Shown here piece by piece: positions 10,308 through 22,043 of a DNA stretch of 64,000 bases. Every line of letters starts with the position of its first letter. Within the stretch, counting starts at the first letter, position 1. The stretch covers positions 62,160,322-62,224,321 of the forward strand of contig OV050030.1 of the NCBI GenBank assembly GCA_920105625.2, read 5' to 3'. Under the pieces are notes generated by a model. The model worked only from the letters and a program-made list of their open reading frames with translations. It had not been told where the DNA came from and searched no databases. The position numbers and the translations under genes are program-made. The stretch is from Clusia tigrina (Eukaryota; Arthropoda; Insecta; Diptera; Clusiidae).

Positions 10308-11738
10308 ATGAGTGTTTTACGCTCGCCACAGAGCGAGCGTAGGAATACACAAAAAAATGAGACAGTTATGGAAAATCAAAGAGCCGGCTCTCCTAGGAGT
10401 GCGTTCCCTATGATAGTCAATAGCGGTCCATCTATGCCGGACACTCTCAGAGGGCGATCTTCTCCACAAAAAAATCAAAAGGTTGATGGTATAAACATGC
10501 AAGGTGCCCTGTCCTCCTCAAAAAATTTCTCCGATGCCCTAACGACCACTAACAAAATAATTACAACTCTAGCCTCATCAAATGCAACAACAAATACAAC
10601 CGTTTCGTACACAAATTCAATATGTGCAAGCAAACTCACTACAGCTTCGGCTCCACCTATAATTACTGAATCTTGCTCAGCAGCAATTGCCCGTTCAGCG
10701 CATAACAGCATTAACACACTCTCAATTAAGCACCCACTAGGAAATACACAAAATGAATCACCATATAAAAGCTGTGTACTTACTCCTAAAACACACTCAA
10801 CAACAATAAACCACTCATCAGATAAATATATTGATTCACTCACAATAAAACACCCAGTAGGAAATATTCAAACCGATCCACAATCTAAATGTCGTGTAAA
10901 AATTCCTGTAGTGAAAACAAACCAAACCCCTAAACGCGTTAGATCAAGCCCAGAAAACATAACACAAAATAAACAAAAACAGTCAAAACTAGGGGACTAC
11001 TGGCTTGATTTGCCGGAAAAAGACTTTAGCGTAGTATTAAAAGGGCTACACCACACAATATCAACAGAAGAAATAAAAGAGGAAATGACTAGGTTGGGAT
11101 TCGATGTTACAAACGTTTCAAATATAAAACAAAGAATTACAAAGCATCCGTTGTCGATGTTTTATGTCAACTTAAAACAAAACAAAAATAATACAGACAT
11201 TTATAAAGTTGAAGCAATTATGCACACAAAAATAAAATTCGAACCACCAAATAAAAAAAGGGAAATAGCTCAGTGCACAAAATGTCAGAGGTATGGCCAC
11301 ACTAGAAAATATTGCACCCATACTCCTCGATGCGTTAAACGCGTTGGCAATCATGCAACGTCAGACTGCCCTAGTAAAGAAAAATCACAGGATGTGAAAT
11401 GTGTGCTATGTGGAGGAAACCACCCGGCTAACTACAGAGGATGTAATGTGTACAAAGAATTACAGCAAAAAACATTCCCCACGCTAAGGCAGAAAGTGTT
11501 TGAAAACACTAATTTTAACAAGGCCCCAGATTCCGAAAGACAACCAGGTTGCACATATGCGCAAATCGCCAAACAGAGCACGCAACAAGAGCAAACTCTA
11601 AACCAGCAAAGTGAAAATCAATTCGCCTCACATCGATCAAATGACATGACTGAATTAAAGAGTATGCAGAAAACCCTTATGGAACAAATGGGAACAATGC
11701 TCAATTTATTAACAACAGTGATCTCTAAACTGACATAA
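10308..11738 (+). CDS. Jockey ORF1 (gag-like nucleic-acid-binding protein), intact frame
   Basis: The frame is open from 10062, but the sequence before 10308 reads like 5' UTR, and the ATG at 10308 has a good insect context (gccaaaATG). This gives 476 residues. The N-terminal half is Ser/Thr/Asn-rich and low in structure. A conserved PRE/RRM-like domain starts near DYWLDLPEKDFSVVL. It is followed by three cysteine knuckles (CTKCQRYGHTRKYC, CVKRVGNHATSDC, CVLCGGNHPANYRGC). The second knuckle has Arg where Cys is usual (CVKR for CVKC), possibly a damaging change. The product binds element RNA and chaperones integration. The stop overlaps the ORF2 start by one base (TAATG). Confidence 0.85.
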   Translation: MSVLRSPQSERRNTQKNETVMENQRAGSPRSAFPMIVNSGPSMPDTLRGRSSPQKNQKVDGINMQGALSSSKNFSDALTTTNKIITTLASSNATTNTTVSYTNSICASKLTTASAPPIITESCSAAIARSAHNSINTLSIKHPLGNTQNESPYKSCVLTPKTHSTTINHSSDKYIDSLTIKHPVGNIQTDPQSKCRVKIPVVKTNQTPKRVRSSPENITQNKQKQSKLGDYWLDLPEKDFSVVLKGLHHTISTEEIKEEMTRLGFDVTNVSNIKQRITKHPLSMFYVNLKQNKNNTDIYKVEAIMHTKIKFEPPNKKREIAQCTKCQRYGHTRKYCTHTPRCVKRVGNHATSDCPSKEKSQDVKCVLCGGNHPANYRGCNVYKELQQKTFPTLRQKVFENTNFNKAPDSERQPGCTYAQIAKQSTQQEQTLNQQSENQFASHRSNDMTELKSMQKTLMEQMGTMLNLLTTVISKLT

Positions 11739-14295
11739 TGGAACAAAAACTTATAATTGCAGTATGGAATGCGAACGGGCTTTCTCGTCATAGTAATGAA
11801 GTCAAAACATTTATGGAACAGAACAACATTGACATAATGCTAATATCTGAGACACACCTCACAAGCAAAAGCTTCTTAAAAATAAATCAGTACAACATAC
11901 GAATATATCACACAAATCATCCAGCCGGCACAGCACGCGGTGGTACTGCTATCATCATTAAAAACAAAATAAAACACACAGTACAAGACAATTATGAAAA
12001 ATCTCACATTCAAGCAACAAGCATAACAATACAGGACCAATATGGACCGCTAACCACAACGTCAGTGTATTGCCATCCGAGGTATTCCATTAAAAAAGGG
12101 CAATATTATCATTTTTTTCAAACACTTGGTGTGCGATTTTTGGCTGGTGGTGATTACAACGCTAAACACCAATTTTGGGGTTCTCGGACAATCAATCCGA
12201 AAGGAAGAGAGCTATTAAAAACAATGCAAGAGGTCAACCCACATACTGGCCATCTGATAGAAACAAAATTCCAGATGTCATTGACTTCTGCGTGATGAAA
12301 GGTGTTCTCAGAAGCTGTGTTGAGATATCCCCGTCGCTGGATCTGTCATCAGACCACTCTCCTATTATTGTAACACTGAACTCGGAGGTAGCATGCACAA
12401 TAAAACCACTCACACTACATACGAAACAAATAAACTGGTTCCATTTCAAGGAAATTGTAGATGACGTTCTGTGCCTCAATATTTGTCTGAAGAGTTCTGA
12501 GGATATTGAGTTTGCCGTTGAAAATTTTAACAAAACTGTCCAATACGCTGCATGGAACTCTACTCCGGAGCCAAAAAATGAACTGAACAAGCATCCTTCC
12601 CATCCTGTTATTAGGGAGATGGTTGATAAAAAACGCAAACTAAGAAGGGCGTGGCAAAGTTCCAGGCATCCGAAAGACAAAAATAATTTTAATAGAGCTA
12701 CAAAAAACCTTAAGCGGTACTTGGCGCAGAAGCAAAATGAAGAAATACAGCACTACTTGTCCACTTTATCAGCAAATGAGACCACAGATTACTCACTTTG
12801 GAAGGCGACAAAAAAGCTGAAGCATCCCACCACCCGTGCTCCTCCTATCAAAAGCTCCAATGGCTCCTGGGCAAAAACTGATAAGGAGAAAGCAATTACA
12901 TTAGCCAAACACCTTACTGGGGTCTTTAAGCCGTTTCCACCAACTTCACCGCAAGAGGAAGACGAGGTATTTAATCTTCTCAATAGTCCAGGACAATTAG
13001 AGTTACCTATCACGCCCTTTACAAAAAAGGAAATCCATAACACTGAATGTGAAAAAGGCACCTGGCTACGACCTGATAACAGGTAAAATATTAAAGGAAC
13101 TACCAAATAAAGGAATAAAATACCTTACCTATGCGGATATTTTCCGCGGCAATGGAAAGTGGCTGAAATTATTGTCATCCCAAAACCCGGAAAGCCCTTG
13201 GAGGAAGTCACTTCTTATAGACCAATTAGCCTTTTGCCAATTGTTTCCAAAATGTTTGAAAAGCTCCTGTTAAACAAACTTAAACCAATTCTGCTCAAAA
13301 AGGAGATAATACCCAATCATCAATTTGGATTTAGGGAACACCACGCCACAACAGAACAAGTGCACCGAGTGTACACCATAATAAGAAACGCTCTTGAGGA
13401 AAACCGTTATTGTACAACTGCTTTCCTAGATATATCACAGGCGTTCGATAAAGTATGGCACCCTGGCTTACTATTTAAACTGAAAAAGTTACTGCCTCAG
13501 ACGTTTTATGATATCTTAAGATCATATCTGGAAGAGCGGCATTTCAGAGTAAAGGCCAATGAAGAAGTCACTGAACTGTTCTCTATATAGGCGGGTGTAC
13601 CACAAGGCAGTGTTCTAGGTCATGTGCTCTACACTATCTACACGGCTGACCTTCCACTGATGGAGAATACAAAAATCGCAACCTACGCGGATGATACTGT
13701 CATAATGGCTACAAGCAGCAACAACATAATCGCTACAAATTATCTCCATGAAAGCGTGGATAAGCTCCAAATCTGGCTAAATAAATGGAGGATTAAGGTG
13801 AATGCAACTAAGTCTGTGCAAGTAACCTTCAGCTTAAAACAGAAGACTTGTCCTTCAGTAATATTAAATTATTGTCAACTGCCCCAATCCGAAGACGTTA
13901 AATATTTAGGGCTACATCTTGATCGACGTCTGACATGGCAGAAGCATATTCTTACGAAGAAAAAACAACTTGGAATAAAGCTTACTTCCTTATATTGGCT
14001 CTTGGGATATAAATCCCAGTTATCGCTTGACAATAAACTGCTCGTTTATAACACAATCCTAAAACCCATATGGACATATGGTATACAGCTATGGGGTTCA
14101 GCGGCAAAAACTAATATAAAAATCATTGAGAGATTCCAATCAAAAGTATTACGCATGATAGTACAGGCTCCATGGTTGGTCAGGAATGATATAATACGTC
14201 ACGACCTAAACATCCCTACTGTCGATGACGAAATATCAAGATACAGCATTAAATACCTGGAAGGACTAAGCAAGCATCCTAATATACTAGCTTAA
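11738..14295 (+). pseudogene. Jockey ORF2 (endonuclease-reverse transcriptase), broken
   Basis: ORF2 starts at the ATG that overlaps the ORF1 stop, an arrangement that fits termination-reinitiation. The apurinic-type endonuclease spans 11738 to about 12400 (WNANGLSRH, ISETHL, GGDYNAKH, SSDHSPI). The RT runs from about 13159 to 13750 with PKPGK, a FLDISQAFDKVWH motif, GVPQGSVL and the catalytic YADD. Frameshifts occur near 12255, 13045 and 13130, and a TAG at 13588-13590 sits just before GVPQGS. The C-terminal part runs to 14295. The copy cannot be autonomous, although ORF1 is intact. Confidence 0.87.
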
Positions 14296-14649
14296 AATCT
14301 TCTGGAGAGGACAGGCACAACACGGCGACTGAAGCGAGCAACACCACTCAATTTATAATAATAATTTTCTTACGCAATAGTTCTGAACTAACCTTATGGG
14401 AGATTAGCACTGGCTCCTCTTCATCATATTGATTTAAATAACTATTTAAAAAATTACTTTGTGTATTTATTTATGTAGTTGTTTAATATTGTTATTTAAT
14501 TTGATTATTACCCCAATAATAAAATAAAACTAGAGTTAAAAAAAAAAAAAAAAAAAAATAACAAACAGCAAGATCCAGTTAGAGGTGCAATCTTCAATTT
14601 AACATTTCTTTTTTTATTATTTAATTTCTTATTTCATATAATTAATTTT

Positions 14650-16705
14650 GTCAGGTACGAAACAAACAAAAAATTAATTTTGATGACGTACTAGGCATAC
14701 CGATTAATGATTAGACGCAATCAGGACAACCATATCCATCGATATCGCCAGCTATACTATCAATATATTGTGGACAGGTACACTAAGATCGAAAGCGAAG
14801 GTTTGCGATACATTCGATTCAACCATGCTAAATTGCGATCGGAGGAATACATCCACTTACGAGATGCTATTATGGGAAACATCGATAGAAATGTAAATAT
14901 TAGCAACATCGGTAATATATTTATTTTACCTTCAAGCTACATCGATAGTCCACGACACATGCAAGAATACATACAAGAAGCGATGACATACGTACCCCAT
15001 TGCGATCGTCCAGATTTGTTCATTACATTTTCATGCAATCCGAAATGGAACGAAATACAAACTTTGCTATTACCAGGCTAACAACCAATGCATCTTCATG
15101 ATACCAATGCACCTATGCTCCAGCAAAAATTAAAATCATTGATGGATCAATCGTAAAGCATTCGATTTTCTTTAGCACACGTTGCTGGATGTATTCGGTT
15201 GAGTTGCAAAAGCGAGGTTTGCCTCATGCTCATATTTTGATTTTGCTGCATGTTAAAATCCGCCCAGAAGAAGTTGATCAAATTATTTCGCAGAAATACC
15301 AGATCCATCAATTGACCAGGAATTGTTCGATATTATTACCACAAATATGATCAATGGTCCGTGCGGTGCCTTTAATATGATATCGCTATGCATGCACAAT
15401 GGAGAATGTATAGAGTGTTTCCCAAAACAATGCATTAATGATACTATTACGGATATCGGCGGTTATCCATTCGCCGCAGAAACCCTGAGAATGGCGGCCA
15501 CACATACATAATGCGAATATCAAACACAAGAAATCAAATTGAAATTGATAATCAGTGGGTGGTACCATACTCACCATTGCTTTCGAAAACGTATGAGGCT
15601 CATATTAGTGTCGAGTTCTGTAAAATCCATCAAGTACATTTGCTAATAAAGGCAATGATTTGGCAGTATTTCAAGTACAAAATGTAAGTGAAAACGATGA
15701 AATATCACGATACCAAATGGGCAGACACATCAGCAGCAACGCAGCTGTCTGGCGTATTCTTAGTTTTCCCATACACGAATGAGACCCAACTACCCAGCAT
15801 CTTGCAGTACATCTTGAAACCGTTCAACGTGTATATTTCACTGTAGAAAATACTCTCCAACGAGCATTCGAGCCACCAAAAACGACATTTACCGAATTTT
15901 CACACTGTGCCAAAAATCCAATGCTTTCGGACAATTCGCACAAACATTATTTTACACAGACGTTCCACGCAATTTTACATCAACAAATCAGCTAAGAAAT
16001 AGGAGCAACATAAACAAGGCGAACCGCATCCAACAATCGCAGGCCTATTCAAAGCTAAGATATTGGGACGACTTTACACCGTACATGGAAAACAATGTGA
16101 AGGTTTCTTTTACGTTTGTTTTTGGCGAATGTAACAGGGTCAACGACTTTCGAATTTTTGCGAACAGTCAATGGACAAAATTCCAATACATATCGAGATG
16201 CATGTCACGAGTTGCAATTGCTGGAAGACGAAAATCTTTGGGATCTGACATTTGCTGAAGCAGCATTTGTATCCACGTTGTATAACATTCGTCAACTGTT
16301 CGAAATTATATTGACGACATGTTATCCAACACAATCATCGGGAAATTGTGGGAAAAATACAAGAACTACATGACTGAAGACATACTGCAACGAATTCGAC
16401 ACACAAATCAAGATCAAAACATTGATTACACACCAGAAATTTACAATGAAGCATTAGTGATCGAGTATATGTGTATTCTAATTTCAAATTGGCCACTTAA
16501 TCAATACGGCATGCCATCGCCTGAGCGCCCGGCCGTCGACTAAGTTAACAGTAACGTGGAGCGAGAAGAACAGTATAACAACGTTAACTTAGCCACATTT
16601 ATTGCGAACAATGAGCAATTAATGACTGCCGAACAAAAAAGCATTTATGATCGAATTATACTGACTGTTGCTGCTAAATAAGGCGACTTATTCTTCAATG
16701 AATTC
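14650..16705 (+). pseudogene. Helitron copy A, continuation (Rep and start of helicase)
   Basis: Homology to copies B and C resumes after the LINE. 14707-15081 matches the Rep region (SEEYIHLRDAI, CDRPDLFITFSC). A degraded HUH region near 15215 reads KRGLPHAHIL. 15323-15511 has the MINGPCGAFN and CFPKQ-type segment. 16116-16540 matches the linker before the helicase (LWEKYKNYMTEDIL). The copy ends at about 16705, immediately before the Walker A loop would start (GDLFF), where it meets copy B tail to tail. Many stops and frameshifts. Confidence 0.78.
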
Positions 16706-17420
16706 ACCAGAATGATGGGTACGCCAATTTTCAATGTAGAAACGTGCGGTGGTATGCCTGGCAAATCAAGCGAGTTCAAGAAATCAGTTGGATAGTTGAC
16801 AACTTCATCTTCATTCACCACAGTATCGATGGACTTATATATTGTCGTTTCGCCGGGTATTTCATTCTGAATATTGAAGTTGATGGTATTGACATCGATG
16901 TTTTTGGCCGCTAATATAGCACGCGTACTGAGCCACTTATGATTTTTGTAGTTCTGTGCAATGTTTGGGAAAGTTTTTTGCATCAATTCGTTTATGCTTT
17001 CTGTGATCTTAAAAAAGTTTGCTGGCAATACATTTTCATCAATTTGCATTCGCCCATTTTCTATATCCATGAATTGTTTTGCAAAAGGTCCAGCCGATGC
17101 ATCCCGTTGCAGTTCTACACGCTTGTTGGTATTCAAAGTCAATTTCTGTAAATGACGCCATAAAGCTGATGATTTCAGACATACATTAAGTTCATCAGCG
17201 GGTGTTGAACGTGGTATAACCGGCAGTGTTTGTCGAAAATCACCAGACAATAAAATGAGTGCGCCACCGAAGATCCGTGCGTTTCCTCTCAAATGTCGCA
17301 GTGTACGATCAAGCGCTTCCAATGCTTTCTTGTGAGAAATTGTTATTAGCCGATGCATTCCATGTGTAGAATTTTGGCACTTCAGAATAAAATAGAGTTT
17401 TTGCAAAAATATCAGTTTGG

Positions 17421-19985
17421 CACAATGAGTAAAATGCAGTTAAAGTTGTTGCCGGTGGAGCCAATGCACATACATACATTATCTGTTGTGAAGTACACGC
17501 GCTGTCCATTCTCGAGATGCACCGCCAAGTGTACTACTGTTGGATGTCGTTCATGGATTGGAAATGATAAGATGCGCCATACTGCTTCATTACTGCTAAT
17601 TTAGCGTCCAATTTGGTATTGGTTAATTTCATCGAGCGGTGCGGCCACATTCCCTACTCCGAAGACTGCCATGTGTCTTCCTTTGTTGACATACTCGTAT
17701 TTGCAAATGTATTTGATGGACTTCACTAAATTGCAATACTCAACATTTATGTGTGCTTTGAAGGTCTTTGAGAGCAACGGTGAATATGGCACAACCCAAC
17801 GATTATCAACTTCGACATCAACCTTTCGTACTTTCTTAACGATGGATTTGCCGCCGTCCTGAACTGATCGTCGACGATACAGTGGATATCCGTCATTGCC
17901 AGTGATGGTATCAGAAACCAATTTTCTTGGGTATCGTTTCGTGCATTTCCCATCAGACATGCATGGTGAATTGTTGTTGAATGCGCCACATGGACCATGA
18001 ACCATATTTTTGTTAACGACGTCGAATAAGTCTGGATCAATGTCCTTATCTGGTATTTCTGCTGAGATGATTTGGTCAATTTGATCTGGCATAATTTTGT
18101 TGATTAACCAATACAAAATATGTGCATGTGGCAATCCTCTTTTCTGCCATTCAATGGAATACATCCAGCAGCGTGTCTCTCCAAAAACGTTATGCTTTAT
18201 AATAAAATCCATCAAAGATTTCAATTTTTGTTTAAATACGCGTGCGGTAATGTCATGGCGGTCCGAAGATGATTGTCCAGCTAACAGAAGTTCTTTAATT
18301 TCATCCCATGTTGGATGGCATGTAAATGTGATGAACAAATCTGGACGACCATATGCGCGAACGTATGTCATCGCATCTTGTGCGTATTCATGCATGTGCC
18401 GTGGACTCCCCGTAAATGTAGATGGTAATATGACCATTCTTCCCAATTCGTTTGGATTCACGTTACCATCATTAACAATTGCGTCTCGTAAATGGATGTA
18501 CTCTTCAGAACGCAACTCGGTTTGATTCAATCGAATATATAGGAGTCGTTCGCTTTCAATCTTCGCGTACATGTCGACTGATGGAACAATTGTCGACATT
18601 TCAGAATGTGGTTGTCAGCGTCTTGATGAATCATCAATCGATAGGAATAATAATTCATGGCACTGACTTTCTTATTCGTTTGCTCGTCTGTTTGTGGATT
18701 TCTCATTTTGATGTTGAAATGATATCCATCTTCTCCTCGCCAAAACAGAATCGGATACTGCAATCCGTCGTATGAGCGATGAGTATCGGACACTCGCTGA
18801 ACGTCACCACTTCTGCGATGAAGAATTATGTCGCGCGATTCGAATTCTTCGCCAACTATCACGATCGCCACTTCATCGATTGTTGGTGCATTGAACTGTC
18901 TTTCGTGTTGGCCAATGGGTCTTTTGTCTGCTCGAATTACAACTGCGTAGTCATCGGCTGGCATTCGTTGAATGGCGATTTTAAACATCTGAACTAATTC
19001 ATTGCAGCCACGATTTCTCGTCTAGTGCCCGCATTATAATGACATCGTTGTTCAATTTGTTCATCACAGTTTGCCATGAAATAAATTTGAAGTAACTTGT
19101 GATATGCGTCCTGGAATGGTAAAAGCGATCCGGCACGATGATAAATTTGCCCTTGGACTCTGAATGTTGGCATGTAATTTTCGCGCACGATGTTCGTTGC
19201 ACCGAACGATGTCATTTGGAAACATGAATTGTATTTGCGGATGTTTTCCAAGAAATGCTCGACTCACTTGGAACACCTGATAGCAACGTTGATAGTGGTT
19301 CGGGTGGTGGATGTAATTCTGGCAGTTTAACTTTTCCATTGGCGCAGCACATTCCTGGCGTTTCATTCTTAAATTTGAGGGCGCTACAATACATGCAAAT
19401 TTTATCCATTTTTCCAATGACAACACTTGGATTAAGACTGTAATTATTATTACTGTAATAATGGAAAGCACCAAGATTGAAATCAGCGTACAGTGTTCGT
19501 CTTGATCGAGCAGTGCTGATTCGAACATTTTGCAGCCTTCTTTCCCGTTGTTCAGTTGTCTCAGACGAACGGGTCTCAGCGGCATGTACTCGAAGATTTT
19601 CCAGCCTTAATGCTCGTTGCTCAGTTGTCTCAGATGAACGGGCCTGAGTAGTACGAATTCGATTAGTTTCTGACCTCACTTCTCGTTGTTCAGATGATTC
19701 AGACAAACGGGTCTCAGCGGCATGTACTCGAAGATTTTCCAGCCTTAATGCTCGTTGCTCAGTTGTCTCAGATGAACGGGCCTGAGTAGTACGAATTTGA
19801 TCAGTTTCCAGCCTTAATGCTCGTTGCTCGTCTGATTCTGAGGCTCGTAATGCACTTTTCTTCCATGCTTAAGGAGTAGATCGGCCAATTGCTTGTCGCT
19901 TTGGAGGCAAAATTGTACTGGAACGACGTATTGTAGAGAATGAATAAAATATGCTGACGGAATCTTCAAAAATTCAATTCAAGAA
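17421..19985 (-). repeat. Left arm of 2.6-kb inverted repeat (Helitron B)
   Basis: This segment is nearly identical to the reverse complement of 24186-26762. Shared sequence begins near the CCGTCAGCATATTT motif and ends where B continues into a segment deleted from C. The spacer is about 4.2 kb. Confidence 0.85.
17601..18599 (-). CDS. Helitron Rep (HUH) domain, open frame in copy B
   Basis: A 332-codon open frame covering the catalytic Rep core: the RPDLFITFTCHP segment (about residue 85), the metal-binding HUH histidines in LPHAHILYW (about residue 175), and the tyrosine motif KYICKYEYVNKG (about residue 305), where two Tyr flank the Lys used for nicking. It starts at an internal ATG, because the true Rep begins upstream in other frames at 18988 and beyond. 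By itself it is a fragment. It differs from the copy C version at only about seven residues. Confidence 0.8.
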   Translation of the reverse strand: MSTIVPSVDMYAKIESERLLYIRLNQTELRSEEYIHLRDAIVNDGNVNPNELGRMVILPSTFTGSPRHMHEYAQDAMTYVRAYGRPDLFITFTCHPTWDEIKELLLAGQSSSDRHDITARVFKQKLKSLMDFIIKHNVFGETRCWMYSIEWQKRGLPHAHILYWLINKIMPDQIDQIISAEIPDKDIDPDLFDVVNKNMVHGPCGAFNNNSPCMSDGKCTKRYPRKLVSDTITGNDGYPLYRRRSVQDGGKSIVKKVRKVDVEVDNRWVVPYSPLLSKTFKAHINVEYCNLVKSIKYICKYEYVNKGRHMAVFGVGNVAAPLDEINQYQIGR

Positions 19986-20004
19986 GAAAGATAGGTTTAC
20001 ATTC

Positions 20005-20225
20005 CGAATGTTGGTCAAATACCGTTAACCGGAGCAGATATAAACGATTTTTAATTTGTGATTTGTATGGGAGGGACCACTCCCCTTTGTCCAATCCCGC
20101 TCATATGTGCAGCAGCACTTAGAATATGTACACTAAACCTATATACCAAATATTGTTCAAATACTGTTAACCGGAGCAGAAATAATGGCTTTTTAATTTA
20201 TGATTTGTATGGGACCCTTTGTCCA
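20005..20225 (+). repeat. Two copies of a roughly 140-bp repeat
   Basis: The segment around GTTAACCGGAGCAGA followed by GATTTGTATGGGA occurs twice (about 20025 and 20166), with intervening sequence also similar. Origin not recognised. Confidence 0.55.
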
Positions 20226-21145
20226 ACTGAGAAACCATCGTGGGCTCATGCACAACAACTTTGCTGAAGATTATCACATGATCAAATGCATAGTTTACGA
20301 TTCTATACAGGACAGACATACAAACTTCCATTTTTATATATATTGAAGATAATTTAGTTTCATTTAAGTTATATTCTTAGTCTTAGTTTTAAGAAATTTT
20401 TGTTGTTTATAATTCGTTGTGATTCTACTATTTCTTGCTGCATTAAAAATACCCTGTCTTACTTGTAAACGCTTTTAAATTTAATAAATTTTAATTTGAA
20501 TGTAGTGTGAATGTAATTTACAAGTCTATGAACCTGTTCAATTGTACTGTGCAGTTTCCAGACGGCGAATTGGTGATTAGAAATTAGTTTTCGTTCTTCT
20601 ATTATTGGCATTAATCTGGAATTTTGTACTGGATCATTTGTACTGGATCATTTTTACTTGAGCCGCTCTCTATTGAGGGGGCACAAAACCTGATAATAAA
20701 ACAGCATTGTATATATATACATATGTCAGGAAACTGAATCCCTATTCTGGAAGCTTTTTTGATATTTCTCCACTAATGAGATCCTTTTAAGCTTTTTGGT
20801 CACTTCCTTGCCTTTTGTATGGGCAAGATCCGTCTGTTGATTTGTGCCAAGGTTTCTCTTACTATTTTTGCAGTGATTGGAGATAGGTCGATTTCGTGTG
20901 GGGTAAACACTATTTTTGAATATCGTGCAAATGTGCATGACATTCAATAATACTGAAGTTGAGAGTTGTGTTATTTTTTGAGGAGCTCCTTGAGGTCTTT
21001 TGAGAGTGTATTTAATTTTTTTTGTCCCCAAGATGTCTACTCTGATGCCACTTTTTTCTTTCACAACAGGAGGGATATGTGTGCATTGACGGGGGGTGTT
21101 GCCTTCCAACCAGCTTTTTGGAGGCAATTATTGAAGTTGTAAAGA
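20226..21145. other. Unassigned; one unrecognised 133-codon minus-strand frame
   Basis: AT-rich sequence. A minus-strand open frame at 21127-20726 is basic (many Lys/Asn) with no motif I recognise. It lies between fragments of mobile elements and may be part of another decayed LINE. I do not assign a function. Confidence 0.3.
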
Positions 21146-21342
21146 TGGGCTCAATTAATCAATTTAGCGGCGCGAGAGCTAGCGCACAATTTCAATCGGC
21201 GACTACTAGAGTACAGCCAAATATTTGTGTATGAAGCGAAATATATGATCGCTATGTACAGATGGGCTCAAAGTATTATTTATCGGTGCGAGAGCTAGCG
21301 AAAAATTTCAATCGGCGACTACTAGAGTACAGCCAAATATTT
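21146..21342 (+). repeat. Direct duplication of about 83 bp
   Basis: The block beginning GATGGGCTCAA and ending TACAGCCAAATATTTG appears at 21146-21229 and 21260-21342 with a few differences. Possibly the edge of an element; identity unknown. Confidence 0.6.
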
Positions 21343-22043
21343 GATGAGAAACGAAAGGTTTGGTTTCCAGATCGAATCTGATTTATTGATAAAATCTCAT
21401 TGTTATTTATACTTTAATTTCTTATGTGTTAAGACTTAGTATATAATATGGTTCTTAATACATAAAGACGGCTTTTGCAATGTCAGCGGAAAGTATCACG
21501 GTCAATGCCAGGGTACATTCGTTCGAGGGCATTGAACATTAGAATGCAGCGTAATCAAAAACGTGCGCGCTGTTCCCGCTTCATAACGTAAACATTCTTA
21601 TATGAGAGTTCGATGTACTTACGTTGGGTCTCCGCTCACATTGCATGTGCGCCGCGTATGGTGTTGTCGTTTGTGTGTATAAATATACATTATGCTTTTC
21701 ATACACTACAAAGTGTTCAATAGCTGTCATGATATCTTCACTAGACTTAACAAAGTGCTTCAGGTTAATTGTTGAAGATATTGATAGTCGGAAGAAATTC
21801 CAATCAGTTTTGCTGTTGTAAAGGCGACATTCAGATGGTGGTATTAATTATTGTAAATATTGGAGAATGGTCAGAGGATAGATCATAGCATGGGCTGCAT
21901 GTTATATCCCAAGTCGAGATGCCTTTCATTATGCAAAAGTATATTAGGTCGGAAATTTTATTTGTATCGGTTGGCCAATACGTTGGTGAGCGTGAGGAAG
22001 CTGTGCCACGAATTGACGGCCTTTGGGAGTAGTGAGACGGGAA
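21343..22043. other. No recognisable gene
   Basis: Only short, unremarkable reading frames. I see no motif or repeat beyond the duplication immediately upstream. Confidence 0.4.

Larger units (their letters stand above)
10041..14558 (+). mobile_element. Jockey-clade non-LTR retrotransposon inserted in Helitron A
   Basis: The element interrupts the Helitron coding sequence and has LINE organisation: a 5' untranslated region, ORF1 with zinc knuckles, ORF2 with endonuclease and reverse transcriptase, and a run of 21 A (14538-14558) preceded by AATAAA-like motifs. No LTRs. The 5' boundary is approximate. A clean target duplication was not found, and about 90 bp between the poly-A and the resumed Helitron are unexplained. 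Confidence 0.85.
16706..19985 (-). pseudogene. Helitron copy B (Rep-helicase), minus strand
   Basis: Reading from 19985 down: an N-terminal array of short RSSETTEQRALRLEN-type repeats, a Cys motif (CMYCSALKFKNETPGMCC), the Rep region (18988-17601) with the HUH motif LPHAHIL and paired tyrosines in the YICKYEYVNKG segment, then a PIF1-type helicase piece (17406-16645, GALILLSGDFRQTLP). Compared with copy C, about 1 kb including the Walker A loop is missing. The start codon used in copy C (ATG at 24261) is TTG here. The 3' end is lost at the junction with copy A. Confidence 0.85.
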
